A stretch of DNA of 64,000 nucleotides from Arthrobacter sp. ZGTC131 (GTDB lineage Bacteria > Actinomycetota > Actinomycetes > Actinomycetales > Micrococcaceae), in the NCBI RefSeq assembly GCF_002929275.1, contig NZ_PJIK01000010.1, forward strand, positions 1 through 64,000. Reading direction: 5' to 3'. Shown here piece by piece: positions 24,006 to 33,017 of this stretch. The position numbers and the translations under genes were made by a program. The notes under the pieces are model-generated. The model was not told the origin of the DNA. It saw only the letters and a program-made list of their open reading frames with translations, and did no database searches. Each line of letters starts with the position of its first letter. The stretch's first letter is position 1.

Positions 24006-24602
24006 CTACTTCGCGGTTCCGGCAATCGCCTCGGCGCCGGCCACTGCGCAGGCCTCGTCAAGCTTGCCGTTGGGGGCGCCGCCCACTCCGATGCCGGCCA
24101 CGGAGACGCCGTTCACCTTGAGCGGGACGCCGCCGGGCAGGTAAAGCGTGCCCGGAAGATCGGCGATGCTGGGACCATTGCCGGTGATGCGCTTCGCCAG
24201 CTCACTCGTGGGCGCGCCGAAGGCGGCAGCGGTGTAGGCCTTCTGCTTAGCGGACTCGATGGTGTGCTCGGCCGCGTTGTCGCCGCGCAGGATGGCCTGC
24301 ACCGTGCCGAACCGGTCCACGAGGGCAACGGTCACGAACGGCAGCTTGTCCGCCTGGCACTTGGCCAGCGCGGCGCCGACTGCCTTAGCCGATGCGCCCA
24401 CGCTGATCCTGTTCTGCGACACGACGCTTTCGGGCACCGGCTGGATGTCCGTGGCCGGCACCGCGGCCGGTACGGCAGCCGGCGCGGCTAGCGGTGCCGC
24501 CGACGCCGGAGCTGGCCCGGCATTGGCGAAGGCTGTGGCGCCCGCGGTCAGCACGACCGCCCCTGCTGCTGCGGCGGCAAAAATCTTCTGGGACTTCTTC
24601 AC
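24006..24602 (-). CDS. Secreted HbpS/GlcG-family heme-binding-like protein
   Basis: This 198-residue exported protein has signal peptide KKSQKIFAAAAAGAVVLTA and an Ala/Pro linker, then a single GlcG/HbpS domain. Domain segments include FVTVALVDRFGTVQAILRGD, AEHTIESAKQKAYTAAAFGA, GTLYLPGGVPLKVNG and GIGVGGAPNGKLDEACA. In Streptomyces reticuli HbpS binds heme and modulates the sensor kinase SenS. Here the gene is divergent from a sensor kinase/response regulator pair, which fits that arrangement. The GTG at 24600-24602 follows GAGGAGAACCACC, while the TTG at 24617 lacks a ribosome site. Heme binding is inferred from family, and other GlcG-like proteins have no proven ligand. Confidence 0.83.
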   Translation of the reverse strand: MKKSQKIFAAAAAGAVVLTAGATAFANAGPAPASAAPLAAPAAVPAAVPATDIQPVPESVVSQNRISVGASAKAVGAALAKCQADKLPFVTVALVDRFGTVQAILRGDNAAEHTIESAKQKAYTAAAFGAPTSELAKRITGNGPSIADLPGTLYLPGGVPLKVNGVSVAGIGVGGAPNGKLDEACAVAGAEAIAGTAK

Positions 24603-24836
24603 GGTGGTTCTCCTCAACTGGGCCTGAAAGATGGGCCTGTAAAACCTGGCTTGAAACTCGGACGGCCTGAACGGCTACATGTCCATCGTGCCGTCCGCCC
24701 GAACGAGGCACATCGGGCCTTCAGGTGGACCGGCTTCGTTCTTCTGGTGGGCCGGATCAGCCAAAAGGCTGAGAGACCAGAAACGGCGCGGGCAATAGCA
24801 TGGTGGTTAGCACTTCAACCACCGGAACCGGAACCA

Positions 24837-26039
24837 ATGCCCTCCTCAGCCCCAGCCGCATCCCCGGAAACATTGCCCGCCCGGCCGCCCGCATCGCCGG
24901 GCAGTGGCCGGCTGGGCCGCATTGACGCCGCCGTCCACTTGGGATTCACGGTGCTGATAGTCGCCTCCGCCGTGCGTTATGTGATGCGGCACAGCCCGCA
25001 GGACAACCTCCTGGTCCTGGGTTTGGCGGCCGTCGCGTGCGCCCTCTACGCCGTCATCGCCGTGCTGGCCCAGCGCCGGCGCCCATGGGCAGTCTGGATG
25101 TTCGTCCTCGTAGCGGTCTGGGCAGTGCTGGTCATTTCCGCCCCGAGCTTCGCCTGGTGTTCGTTCGCGCTCTTCTTCCTCTGCCGCACGGCCTTCACGG
25201 GCGCCGTGGCGTACATTGCGGCCGGCGGGACGGCTGCCGCCACCGCCGTCGGGCTGTTCCGGCTCAGCGACGGCACCGATCTCGCCATGCTGCTGGGACC
25301 GCTCGCCGTCGGCGTGTTGCTGACGCTGATCTACGACCGCATCGAACACGACGCCGCCGAGCAGCGCCGCCTGCACGCCGAGGTGTCGCTCGCCCAGGGG
25401 CAGCTGGCGGCCAGCGAGCGCCGTGCAGGAACCATCGCCGAGCGCGAACGCGTCTCCCGCGAAATCCACGACACCGTCACGCAGGGCCTCGCCAGCAGCC
25501 TGCTCCTGCTCGAAGCGGCCAACCGAGCCTGGCCGGACCCGGCCTCCCGGCAGGACCTCCGCCAGGCCAGCGAACTGCTCCGGCGCAACCTGTCCGATAC
25601 CCGCAGCCTGGTCCATGAACTGGCGTCCCCCGGGCTCGATGCCTCTCCGCTGCCGGATGCCCTGCTGCAGGCGGCCTCGCAATACGTCCCGGACGCCAGG
25701 CTGCTGGTGACCGGCGAACCCCGTCCCGTCCCCGCCGAGGTCCGCCACACGCTGCTCCGGGTGGTGCAGAGCGCCGCAGCCAACATCAAGCTCCATGCCT
25801 CAGCGGCGAACGCCACCATCACCCTGGGTTTCCTCCCGGAGGCCGTCACCCTGGATATTTACGACGACGGCGCCGGCTTCGATCCGGCGGCGGTAGCACC
25901 GCCGTCGGACGCCGGAGGTTACGGGCTCCGGGCCATGCGGCAGCGCGTGGAGCAGCTCGGCGGCGCTTTCTCCGTCGAGAGCACGCCCGGCGAGGGAACG
26001 ATCGTGGCCGCCCAGCTGCCGGTCAGGGGAGAAGAATGA
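24837..26039 (+). CDS. Sensor histidine kinase (HisKA_3, SenS/NarX-like)
   Basis: This 400-residue membrane kinase has five or six helices between about residues 30 and 185, without a large external domain. A coiled coil follows (HAEVSLAQGQLAASERRAGT), then the HisKA_3 phosphoacceptor box ERVSREIHDTVTQGLASSLL and the HATPase_c domain with IYDDGAGFDP and GGYGLRAMRQRVEQLGG. The lack of an own sensing domain suits a kinase controlled by an accessory protein such as the divergent HbpS-like protein. It overlaps its response regulator in ATGA. The start is uncertain: the ATG at 24837-24839 was chosen because homology begins soon after, but the frame is open to 24651 and no strong ribosome site is present. 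Confidence 0.88.
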   Translation: MPSSAPAASPETLPARPPASPGSGRLGRIDAAVHLGFTVLIVASAVRYVMRHSPQDNLLVLGLAAVACALYAVIAVLAQRRRPWAVWMFVLVAVWAVLVISAPSFAWCSFALFFLCRTAFTGAVAYIAAGGTAAATAVGLFRLSDGTDLAMLLGPLAVGVLLTLIYDRIEHDAAEQRRLHAEVSLAQGQLAASERRAGTIAERERVSREIHDTVTQGLASSLLLLEAANRAWPDPASRQDLRQASELLRRNLSDTRSLVHELASPGLDASPLPDALLQAASQYVPDARLLVTGEPRPVPAEVRHTLLRVVQSAAANIKLHASAANATITLGFLPEAVTLDIYDDGAGFDPAAVAPPSDAGGYGLRAMRQRVEQLGGAFSVESTPGEGTIVAAQLPVRGEE

Positions 26040-26662
26040 GTGCCATTACCGTCCTCCTAGTGGACGATCATCTCGTGGTCCGCAGCGGGCTCAAGGCCCT
26101 GCTCGGCACCCAGCCGGACATCGAAGTGGTGGCAGAGGCATCCTCCGGCGAGGAAGCACTGACCGCCGTGGAGGAGCACTCCCCCGCCGTCGTGGTGATG
26201 GACCTGGCCATGGGCACCGGCATGGACGGGATCGAGGCCATCCGAAAGCTCCGCGAGCGCAACCGCCGGCAGGCCGTCCTGGTGTTCACCACCTACGATT
26301 CCGACGCCGACATCGTCCGGGCCGTGGACGCCGGCGCCATGGGCTACCTCCTCAAGGACGCCGCGCCGGAGGAGATCTTCGCGGCCGTCCGCGGGGCCGT
26401 TCAGGGCAAGAGCGTGATGAGCGCGCCGGTGGCGTCCAGGCTGTTTCAGCAGCTGCGCAATCCGGACGAGGTGCTGACCCCGCGGGAGGCCGAGCTGCTG
26501 AGCCTGCTCACGGAGGGGCTCAGCAACCGGGAGCTCGGCCAGCGGCTGTTCATCTCCGAGGCGACGGTCAAGACCCACCTCGCCCATATCTATGCCAAGC
26601 TCGGGGTGGAAACCCGGGCCGCGGCCATTGCCACCGCCATTCGCCGCGAGGGGATGCGCTGA
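26036..26662 (+). CDS. NarL/LuxR-type response regulator (SenR-like)
   Basis: This 208-residue regulator has a receiver domain with the phosphorylated Asp56 in VVVMDLAMGTGMDG, acidic pair near residues 10-11 and Lys in GYLLKDAAPEEI. The C-terminal LuxR helix-turn-helix reads LTPREAELLSLLTEGLSNRE and ATVKTHLAHIYAKLGVETRA. It is translationally coupled to the kinase by an ATGA overlap and is its partner. Targets are unknown, and the divergent HbpS-like gene is the first candidate by analogy with SenR. A short tandem repeat follows the stop. Confidence 0.93.
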   Translation: MSAITVLLVDDHLVVRSGLKALLGTQPDIEVVAEASSGEEALTAVEEHSPAVVVMDLAMGTGMDGIEAIRKLRERNRRQAVLVFTTYDSDADIVRAVDAGAMGYLLKDAAPEEIFAAVRGAVQGKSVMSAPVASRLFQQLRNPDEVLTPREAELLSLLTEGLSNRELGQRLFISEATVKTHLAHIYAKLGVETRAAAIATAIRREGMR

Positions 26663-26687
26663 ACCCGCGCTCCCCGGCCTGCCCTGC

Positions 26688-26732
26688 GCCGTCGCGACCT
26701 TCCGCCGTCGCGACCTTCCGCCGTCGCGACCC
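26688..26732. repeat. Tandem 16-nt repeat, 2.8 copies
   Basis: The unit GCCGTCGCGACCTTCC is present at 26688-26703 and 26704-26719, then as a partial third copy to 26732. It lies in the gap after the response regulator and has no visible coding role. Confidence 0.85.
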
Positions 26733-26904
26733 TTTTCGGCCGGCCAGCGTGGGCAACACACCGCGGGAGGTGCGTGTCGCGGCAGCTCCGCCGCGAAACA
26801 GGGTCGGGACGGTGACGAGCCGCGGGGCTAGACTCGATGCACGCCCGCCGGCGCCCCTAACCAGTCACCCGAACCAACCACCCGAACCCACGACAGGAGC
26901 GGCC

Positions 26905-27960
26905 ATGCGCGCCACCATCATCCACGGCCCCGGAGACATCAGGGTGGAGGACCGGGACTACCCCGTGGTCCAGCTGCCCACCGACGTGGTGGTCAAGGTG
27001 ACGGCGTCCTGTGTCTGCGGCTCGGACCTGTGGCCGTACCGGGGGGTGAAGCCGACGCGCCGGCCCGCCGCGATCGGCCATGAGTTCATCGGCATCGTGG
27101 AGAGCGCCGGGTCCGAAGTGACAGCGCTCAAGGAGGGCGACTTCGTGATCGCCCCCTTCGTGGTCAGCTGCGGCAAGTGCCCGCAGTGCCTGAACGGCGT
27201 CACCGTCGCCTGCGACCGGCTCGCCGGCTGGGGCGGCAAGGATGATTCAGGGTTCAGGATCGACGGCGGCCAGGGCGAGGCGGTGCGCGTTCCGCTGGCG
27301 GAATCCACCCTGGTCAAGGTTCCCGATGTGGGTGGGCCCGATGCCGCGCTCCGGAACAGCCTCCTGACCTTGTCGGACGTCATGGCCACCGGGCATCATG
27401 CCGCGCTCAGCGCCGGCGTCTCCCCTGGCCGGACTGTTGTTGTAGTCGGTGACGGCGCCGTGGGGCTCTGCGGTGTCCTGGCAGCGAAGCGGCTCGGGGC
27501 CGAGCGGATCATTGCCATGTCCCGCCACGCCGACAGGCAGGCCATCGCCCGCGAGTTCGGTGCAACGGACATCGTGGAGGAGCGCGGGAACGACGGCGTC
27601 GAGAGGGTCCGTGAACTGCTCGGCGGCGTGCTGGCCGACTCCGTGCTCGAGTGCGTGGGTACCAAGGAGTCCATGGAACAGGCCCTGCATTCCGTACGCC
27701 CCGGCGGCGCCCTGGGATTCGTGGGAGTTCCGACCGGAGGCGCTGAGATTCCGCTGCGCTACCTGTTCGACAACAACGTTACGGTTGCCGGCGGCATGGC
27801 TCCGGCCCGGACGTACATCCCGGAACTGCTGGCCGACGTCCTCGCGGGAACCATCAACCCAGGGCGGGTGTTCGACGTCGAAATGCCGCTGGAGGAGGCG
27901 CCCGAGGCCTACAAGGCGATGGACGAGCGCCGCGCCATCAAGGTGCTGCTGACGCCGTAG
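26905..27960 (+). CDS. Zinc-dependent alcohol dehydrogenase (MDR family)
   Basis: This 351-residue zinc MDR enzyme has the catalytic-zinc segment CVCGSDLWPYRG, GHEFIGIVESAG, the structural-zinc cysteines in SCGKCPQCLNGVTVAC and the cofactor motif VVVVGDGAVGLCGVLAAKRL. The structural zinc loop shows three closely spaced cysteines and a fourth eight residues on, as usual. The VEDRDYPVVQ start and RDYP pattern are common in the group acting on aldehydes or polyols with NAD(P). The ATG at 26905 has ACAGGAGCGGCC before it, and the frame open to 26749 is not homologous. It stands alone before a strong bidirectional terminator. Substrate not predictable. Confidence 0.88.
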   Translation: MRATIIHGPGDIRVEDRDYPVVQLPTDVVVKVTASCVCGSDLWPYRGVKPTRRPAAIGHEFIGIVESAGSEVTALKEGDFVIAPFVVSCGKCPQCLNGVTVACDRLAGWGGKDDSGFRIDGGQGEAVRVPLAESTLVKVPDVGGPDAALRNSLLTLSDVMATGHHAALSAGVSPGRTVVVVGDGAVGLCGVLAAKRLGAERIIAMSRHADRQAIAREFGATDIVEERGNDGVERVRELLGGVLADSVLECVGTKESMEQALHSVRPGGALGFVGVPTGGAEIPLRYLFDNNVTVAGGMAPARTYIPELLADVLAGTINPGRVFDVEMPLEEAPEAYKAMDERRAIKVLLTP

Positions 27961-27995
27961 GCGGCGGCCGCGGGAGCACGGCGGGTTAACGCGGA

Positions 27996-28025
27996 AGGGT
28001 GCAGGACCGGCTGGTCCTGCACCCT
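27996..28025. terminator. Bidirectional terminator
   Basis: A perfect 13-bp stem (27996-28008 with 28013-28025) closes on a 4-nt loop GGCT. It lies between the convergent alcohol dehydrogenase and phosphoesterase genes and can serve both. Confidence 0.8.
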
Positions 28026-28041
28026 CCGTGGTGGCTCGCGC

Positions 28042-31000
28042 CTACTGCTGCGCCGCCAGCTGATCCATCACGGCGAACGGGTTTTCCGCTCCACCGTTGG
28101 GAGCAGCCACAACCCTGCGGTCCAGAACATGAGTGCCGCCGGCGGGTATCTGCACCTGGAACTTGCTCATGACCCAGTTGCGGAAGCCATACCCGGTGAA
28201 CGTTCCGCTCTCCGGCGTGTAGATCAGCCCGTAGGTCTGCTGGTCGCTGCCCGTTCCGGTTTGGCCTACCCACCGGCCCGACGGCGTGTAGCTCGCCGCG
28301 GTGCCGGTGTTGATCACCGGGTGTCCGGCCACGCCGCTGCGCTGTCCGGTTCCGTCATGGTCCATGGCGTCGCCGACCCAGAGCTCCAGCGCCGCGGACG
28401 TGGTGTTCCGGAATTCGGACTTGGCGGTGATCCATTGGTCATCGGCGTTCGCCGAGTACGTGGTGACGACCTCAAGGCCCGGGTGCTCGGCCGAAGTCCC
28501 GGTGGCCCGGACTACAGCCCGGTCACCGGTGTTCTCGACAATTTCGACTGACTCGGTTCGCACCTGGTTCTGCGCCCAGGCGTTGCCGCCGGAGGGCTCA
28601 GCTGTGGCGACATAGGGCAGGTTGATCCAGTCCAGCATGTCCGGCTGCCCGGTGATTGCCATGTCCAGGGGTTTGCCCGCCGTCGACTGGTCCAGTTGCG
28701 GATCGTTGAAGACCTTGGAGATGGCCAGCGCCAGCTTCCGGTTCTCGATGACGATGTCCTGGACTCCGGCCTCGGCCAAGGCACCGGTGAGCACCTTGCC
28801 CGTGCTGGCATCGACATTTACCGGACCGAGCGCGAGATCAACCACCGGTGACTGGCCGGCCGCGACCACGACCTGCTTGGACGCAGCGGCGAAGCCGAGC
28901 TTGGCTGCCTGAACGGTGTACGCGCCGGGACCGTTCTCCAGGCCGAGGCGGTAGGTGCCGTCCGCGGCAGTGGTGGTGGTGCCAGCCAATGCGCCGTCAC
29001 GCATCACTTGGACGCCGATTCCGCCTGCGGGCTGGCCGCTGGCGGTGTTGGTGACCGTACCGGAGACTGAGGCCCAGCGCTGGGCTGCCTGGCCGCCCGG
29101 CGTGTAGGCGTAGAGGTTTCCGTCCAGGGCTCCTGCCACGACGGTGTTGCCGCTGACGGCAGGTCCTCCGGCGACCCAGGTGCCAATGTTGTGCTGCCAC
29201 AGCGGCTGCCCGGTTCCGGCGTCCAGGGCGTAGAAGTTGCCGTTGTTGGAACCGACGAACAGGGAGTCGCCGCTCAGTGCCGGCGACGCGTGCACGCCTC
29301 CGCGGTACTGCTTGCCCGGCAGCAGCCGGTCCCAGAGCACGGCGCCGCTGCTGGCGTCCAGGGCTGTCACCGCGCCGGACGGGAAGCCCATGTAGATGGT
29401 GTTTCCCGCAACCGTGGGCGCGGCGGGGGTGGCGTTGCCGTTCACCAGGGAGGGGTGCGGGCTCCTGTACGTCCACAGGGTCTGGCCCGTGGCGCCGTCC
29501 CGGGCGATGATGCCGTTGCCGGATCCGATATAGACGCGGCCGTTGCCGGCCGCCGGGATGCCGTCCTGCCAGCCGCCCAGGGTGGCTGCACCGGTCCACA
29601 AGGCCTTGCCGGTGGCGAGGTCGTAGGCCATGACACGGTCCGCAGTCTGGTTGCCTACGTAGACGCGGCCGTCCGCTACGGCGGGGGTGCCGTCACTCAT
29701 GGTGCTGCCGCTCATCGGGGAGGCCCAGACACGGTTGCCGGTCTTCAGGTCGAGGGCGATCAGCAGTCCCTGGCTGGCTTCGCCGTGGCGGGTCTGGTAC
29801 GGGTAGAGAACCTTTCCGTCGGCAACCGTCACACCGTAGTACCCGTAGGTGCGCTGGTTGTAGCCCTGCGGAGCAGGCTCGGGATCGTGCTTCCACTTCA
29901 GCGCGCCCGTAGTGCTGTCGACGGCGAACAGGGTGCCTCGAAGGGTGGGGACGAATACCAAGCCGTCCGAGACGGCAATGCTGCCGTGGACAGAGGACGG
30001 CACCTTGTAGGTCCAAAGCTGTTTGCCGGTGGCCTGGTCCACCGCGTGCACCGCGCTGTTGCCGTCGCCGTTTTCATCACGCGTGCCGGCATAGACGACG
30101 CCGTCAACGATGACCGGGGAGCCGGTCAGGAACGTCCCTTCCGTGCGGTAGGACCACGCGAGTCGCTGGCCGGCCTGGATCTTGTCGGATGCAACTCCCG
30201 AGTGCGCGGCGTTCCCATGGTGCTGGGACCAGTCCGCACCCTTGGTCGGAATGATCGCCTTTTCTGTGGTGAAGGTGAATGTGGATGACTTGTTCCAGGA
30301 CGCCCCGGAGGCGTCGGTGGCCTGGACCTCGACCGTGTGCTTCCCCGGCGTGCGTTGGTCCGCCTGCAGGACGGAGTGCCACGTGAACTCGCCGGTGGCC
30401 TTCAACGGCCGCCAGTTGCCGCCGTCGACCCTGAACTGGGCCTTTACGGGCGCGTCCGTGGTGTCATAGGCGTTGGCCTGAATGCCGGGGAATCCGTCCA
30501 GCGGCACGCTGCTGCCGTCCGCCGGGCTGGTGATGGTGAGGTCCTTTTCCGCACCGTACATCCGGAACGGATTCTCGAAGGCTTCGTCGGTCATGGACAC
30601 GTACCGGAAGCCGCGAGGGGAGTTGTCGATCGAATACGAGCTCGACGTGGTCTGGACGTGCTTGGCCGTGCCCGCGAAAGCGCTGTCCGGCTCGACATCG
30701 TTGGAGTGCTCATGACCCACCAGGATCAGCTGCGCTTTGTACTGCTCCAGGAGCTGGCCGTACTGGTCATAGATGTTCTGCGAGCCGAAGGGAACGTTCA
30801 TGGGCTGGTGTGTCAGGACCACCAGCTTCTTGTCTCCAAGGTTCTTCGCCAGGTCCTCTTTTGCCCACGCCAGCTGTTCGTCGAACGGGGCGCTGCCGTT
30901 GTTCTCCAGGACGATGAAGTGGCGGTCCCCGTAGTCGAAGGAGTACCACTCCGGGCCAACGTGGTTGCGGTAGTTGTTGATCCTGTTGGCGTAGCCGGTG

Positions 31001-31692
31001 CCGGACGCATACTCGTGGTTGCCCACCGCCGGCCACACCGGAACCTTGGAAAGTGCCGTCGCTGCCTTGTAGTTGTTGAATTCAGCATCGGTGGCGTTGT
31101 TGGTCAGGTCGCCGCTCACTTGGATGAAGCCCAGATCCTGCCCGGTGGCGTTGATTTCCTGGATCTGCTCCGACAGTTGCGCATTGACGTGCGGATCGGC
31201 GATGTTGCCGAAGGTGAAGTTGCTGCCTGCTGCTTTGGTGTCCTTGGTCAGCCCGAAGTCGGCTGTCTTCTTCTCATCCGCGGTCAGAGATCCAAGACTG
31301 CGGTAGAAGCGGGGCACCATGAATTCGTCGGTGCCCACGGAGTATCCGGCGGGCTGAGTCACGAAGACGATATCCGTCTTGCGCCGCTCAACCGGTGTTT
31401 CCAGGCGGTAGCGGCCGTTGGCGTCGGTCACGGCGAGTGTGGCGCCGTCGGAAACCGAGACACCCGCGAGGACGGGCTCGCCGGAATCGAGGGCGTCATT
31501 GCCGTTGCGGTCTTCGAAGACCGTGCCGGAAATGGCGGCGGACGGTGGGTCGATTGCCTCACCCACCGCGGAGCTTACAGGGGCCGCGATGACGAGGCCG
31601 CCAAGGGCGATTGTGCTGGCATAGAGGGCCAGGCGTAACCGGTTGCGTCCGGCGCCGGGTAGGGGAACCGGTTCCGGGGATTCGGATTTCAT
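28042..31692 (-). CDS. Secreted calcineurin-like phosphoesterase with PQQ-type beta-propeller
   Basis: This 1216-residue multidomain exported protein starts with a membrane/signal segment (~20-45) and an SdrD-B/Cna-B-like beta domain (~53-100, GTVFEDRNGNDALDSGEP). A metallophosphoesterase domain follows with a full catalytic set: D166-x-H168, GD 194-195, GNHE 224-227, H295 and GHEH 326-329. Next come an immunoglobulin-like segment (~390-475), a PQQ-type beta-propeller with repeated LDxxTGxxxW blades (~490-865), a carboxypeptidase-regulatory-like domain (~868-940) and an unassigned C-terminal domain. There is no LPXTG anchor. It should act outside the membrane on a phosphoester or nucleotide; the propeller may bind a ligand or partner. 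It overlaps the HupE-like gene in ATGA, so the two are made together. Substrate unknown. Confidence 0.88.
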   Translation of the reverse strand: MKSESPEPVPLPGAGRNRLRLALYASTIALGGLVIAAPVSSAVGEAIDPPSAAISGTVFEDRNGNDALDSGEPVLAGVSVSDGATLAVTDANGRYRLETPVERRKTDIVFVTQPAGYSVGTDEFMVPRFYRSLGSLTADEKKTADFGLTKDTKAAGSNFTFGNIADPHVNAQLSEQIQEINATGQDLGFIQVSGDLTNNATDAEFNNYKAATALSKVPVWPAVGNHEYASGTGYANRINNYRNHVGPEWYSFDYGDRHFIVLENNGSAPFDEQLAWAKEDLAKNLGDKKLVVLTHQPMNVPFGSQNIYDQYGQLLEQYKAQLILVGHEHSNDVEPDSAFAGTAKHVQTTSSSYSIDNSPRGFRYVSMTDEAFENPFRMYGAEKDLTITSPADGSSVPLDGFPGIQANAYDTTDAPVKAQFRVDGGNWRPLKATGEFTWHSVLQADQRTPGKHTVEVQATDASGASWNKSSTFTFTTEKAIIPTKGADWSQHHGNAAHSGVASDKIQAGQRLAWSYRTEGTFLTGSPVIVDGVVYAGTRDENGDGNSAVHAVDQATGKQLWTYKVPSSVHGSIAVSDGLVFVPTLRGTLFAVDSTTGALKWKHDPEPAPQGYNQRTYGYYGVTVADGKVLYPYQTRHGEASQGLLIALDLKTGNRVWASPMSGSTMSDGTPAVADGRVYVGNQTADRVMAYDLATGKALWTGAATLGGWQDGIPAAGNGRVYIGSGNGIIARDGATGQTLWTYRSPHPSLVNGNATPAAPTVAGNTIYMGFPSGAVTALDASSGAVLWDRLLPGKQYRGGVHASPALSGDSLFVGSNNGNFYALDAGTGQPLWQHNIGTWVAGGPAVSGNTVVAGALDGNLYAYTPGGQAAQRWASVSGTVTNTASGQPAGGIGVQVMRDGALAGTTTTAADGTYRLGLENGPGAYTVQAAKLGFAAASKQVVVAAGQSPVVDLALGPVNVDASTGKVLTGALAEAGVQDIVIENRKLALAISKVFNDPQLDQSTAGKPLDMAITGQPDMLDWINLPYVATAEPSGGNAWAQNQVRTESVEIVENTGDRAVVRATGTSAEHPGLEVVTTYSANADDQWITAKSEFRNTTSAALELWVGDAMDHDGTGQRSGVAGHPVINTGTAASYTPSGRWVGQTGTGSDQQTYGLIYTPESGTFTGYGFRNWVMSKFQVQIPAGGTHVLDRRVVAAPNGGAENPFAVMDQLAAQQ

Positions 31693-32798
31693 GCGAGGAA
31701 GAACCTTTCAATGAACCAGAGGAGACCAAAAGCTGCGACCGCAATGGTCGCCCCACGCAGCACCGGCACCGACCAGCGGGTCCGGCGTACGAGCAGGATC
31801 AAGGGGAAGGCGACGAGCAGCAGGAGCGCCTGCCCGGCCTCGATTCCGACGTTGAAGCTGAGCAGCGATGCCACCAGGTTCCAGCTGACGTCGTCGGTGA
31901 CGCGCAGCGACCCCGCAAACCCGAGTCCGTGCAGCAGGCCGAAGACAAAGACCACAGGAAGGCGGCGGCGTGTGGGTCCAAGCAGGTTTTCGAGGGCGAC
32001 AAAGGCAATGGATAACGCGATCAGCGGCTCCACGATGATGGCGGGGACGCTGACCCAGCCCAGGAGAGCGCCAATGAGGGTCACGCTGTGCGCCAAGGTG
32101 AACATGGACACCACGGACAGCAGGTTGCGCAGGTTGGCGGCGCCGAGGACCAGCGCCACAACGAAGAGCACGTGGTCCAGCCCGGACAGAATGTGTTCCA
32201 CGCCCATGGCTCCGAATCGCGCGGTTGAGGCGGCGAAGGAGCCCTGTCCCACTGTGAATTCCGTGTTGCTGCTGTCCAGGACCGTCTGCCCGGTCTGACC
32301 GCCAAGCCGGTAGCTGACGATGTTGGAATGGTCATCTGCTGCCGCGTCCTCGGCGGTGAAGACCCGGTACTTGATGACGTATGAGCCGGAATCGCCAGGG
32401 CAGCTGTACGTCAGGTCCAAGCGGGCGAACGGAACGCCGTCGCGGGCCACGGCGGCAGTGTCCGCCAGGGCAGGCTCGCATGCCGCGCCGTCCACGAAGA
32501 CCGACACCCGCTCCGCCAGATAGGCCTCAATGTTGTCCTTGCCCGAGTCCAGCATGCCGGCCCGCGCGCTGTCGTCCGGGGCAGCCAGGGCCTCGGGGCC
32601 CAGATCGACGGCGCGGGCCAGCATTTCGTACTCGAGGCTGAGCGAATAGGACACTGTCCCGCCGTCGGCTTTGATGTCCGAATACCCGGTGGAGTCGCGG
32701 ACGTGGGCGGAAGCCGGCAGGACACCGCAGCCCAGCAGGAAAGACATCAGGAGGAGGACTCCGGCGCCGGGGCGCAGCAGTGACCGCAGGGAGAACAT
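31689..32798 (-). CDS. HupE/UreJ-family membrane protein
   Basis: This 369-residue protein has a signal peptide ending near PASAH, an extracytoplasmic domain of about 170 residues (about residues 32-200), then six or seven membrane helices. The HupE/UreJ signatures are GVEHILSGLDHVLFVVALVL, FTLAHSVTLIGALLGW and FGLLHGLGFAGSL, with several membrane His residues suited to metal binding. Family members are linked to nickel, cobalt or other metal handling, but the function of this long two-part class is not established. It is the first gene of a two-gene unit with the phosphoesterase (ATGA overlap). A metal-supply role for the phosphoesterase active site is an attractive guess only. The 219-nt gap upstream holds its promoter and the palindrome CAGTTAACTG (32873-32882). 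Confidence 0.85.
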   Translation of the reverse strand: MFSLRSLLRPGAGVLLLMSFLLGCGVLPASAHVRDSTGYSDIKADGGTVSYSLSLEYEMLARAVDLGPEALAAPDDSARAGMLDSGKDNIEAYLAERVSVFVDGAACEPALADTAAVARDGVPFARLDLTYSCPGDSGSYVIKYRVFTAEDAAADDHSNIVSYRLGGQTGQTVLDSSNTEFTVGQGSFAASTARFGAMGVEHILSGLDHVLFVVALVLGAANLRNLLSVVSMFTLAHSVTLIGALLGWVSVPAIIVEPLIALSIAFVALENLLGPTRRRLPVVFVFGLLHGLGFAGSLRVTDDVSWNLVASLLSFNVGIEAGQALLLLVAFPLILLVRRTRWSVPVLRGATIAVAAFGLLWFIERFFLA

Positions 32799-33017
32799 GG
32801 GGAAGCTCTATTCGTGCGCAGGAACGGGCGTTCCCCAGTGCACACGAGGCCGCCGACCGGGCGGTGAATGAACAGTTAACTGCAGCCTGCCGGCAAACGG
32901 CCATGCGGCGTGGCGAGCCTTGGCAGCCATCCGTCCCCACCGGGATCTTGCGTGTGCCACGGCACCGGGTCTACGGTGATCCGCATCAGCTTCCACCGCC
33001 GCCGTCGAGGAGCCGTC

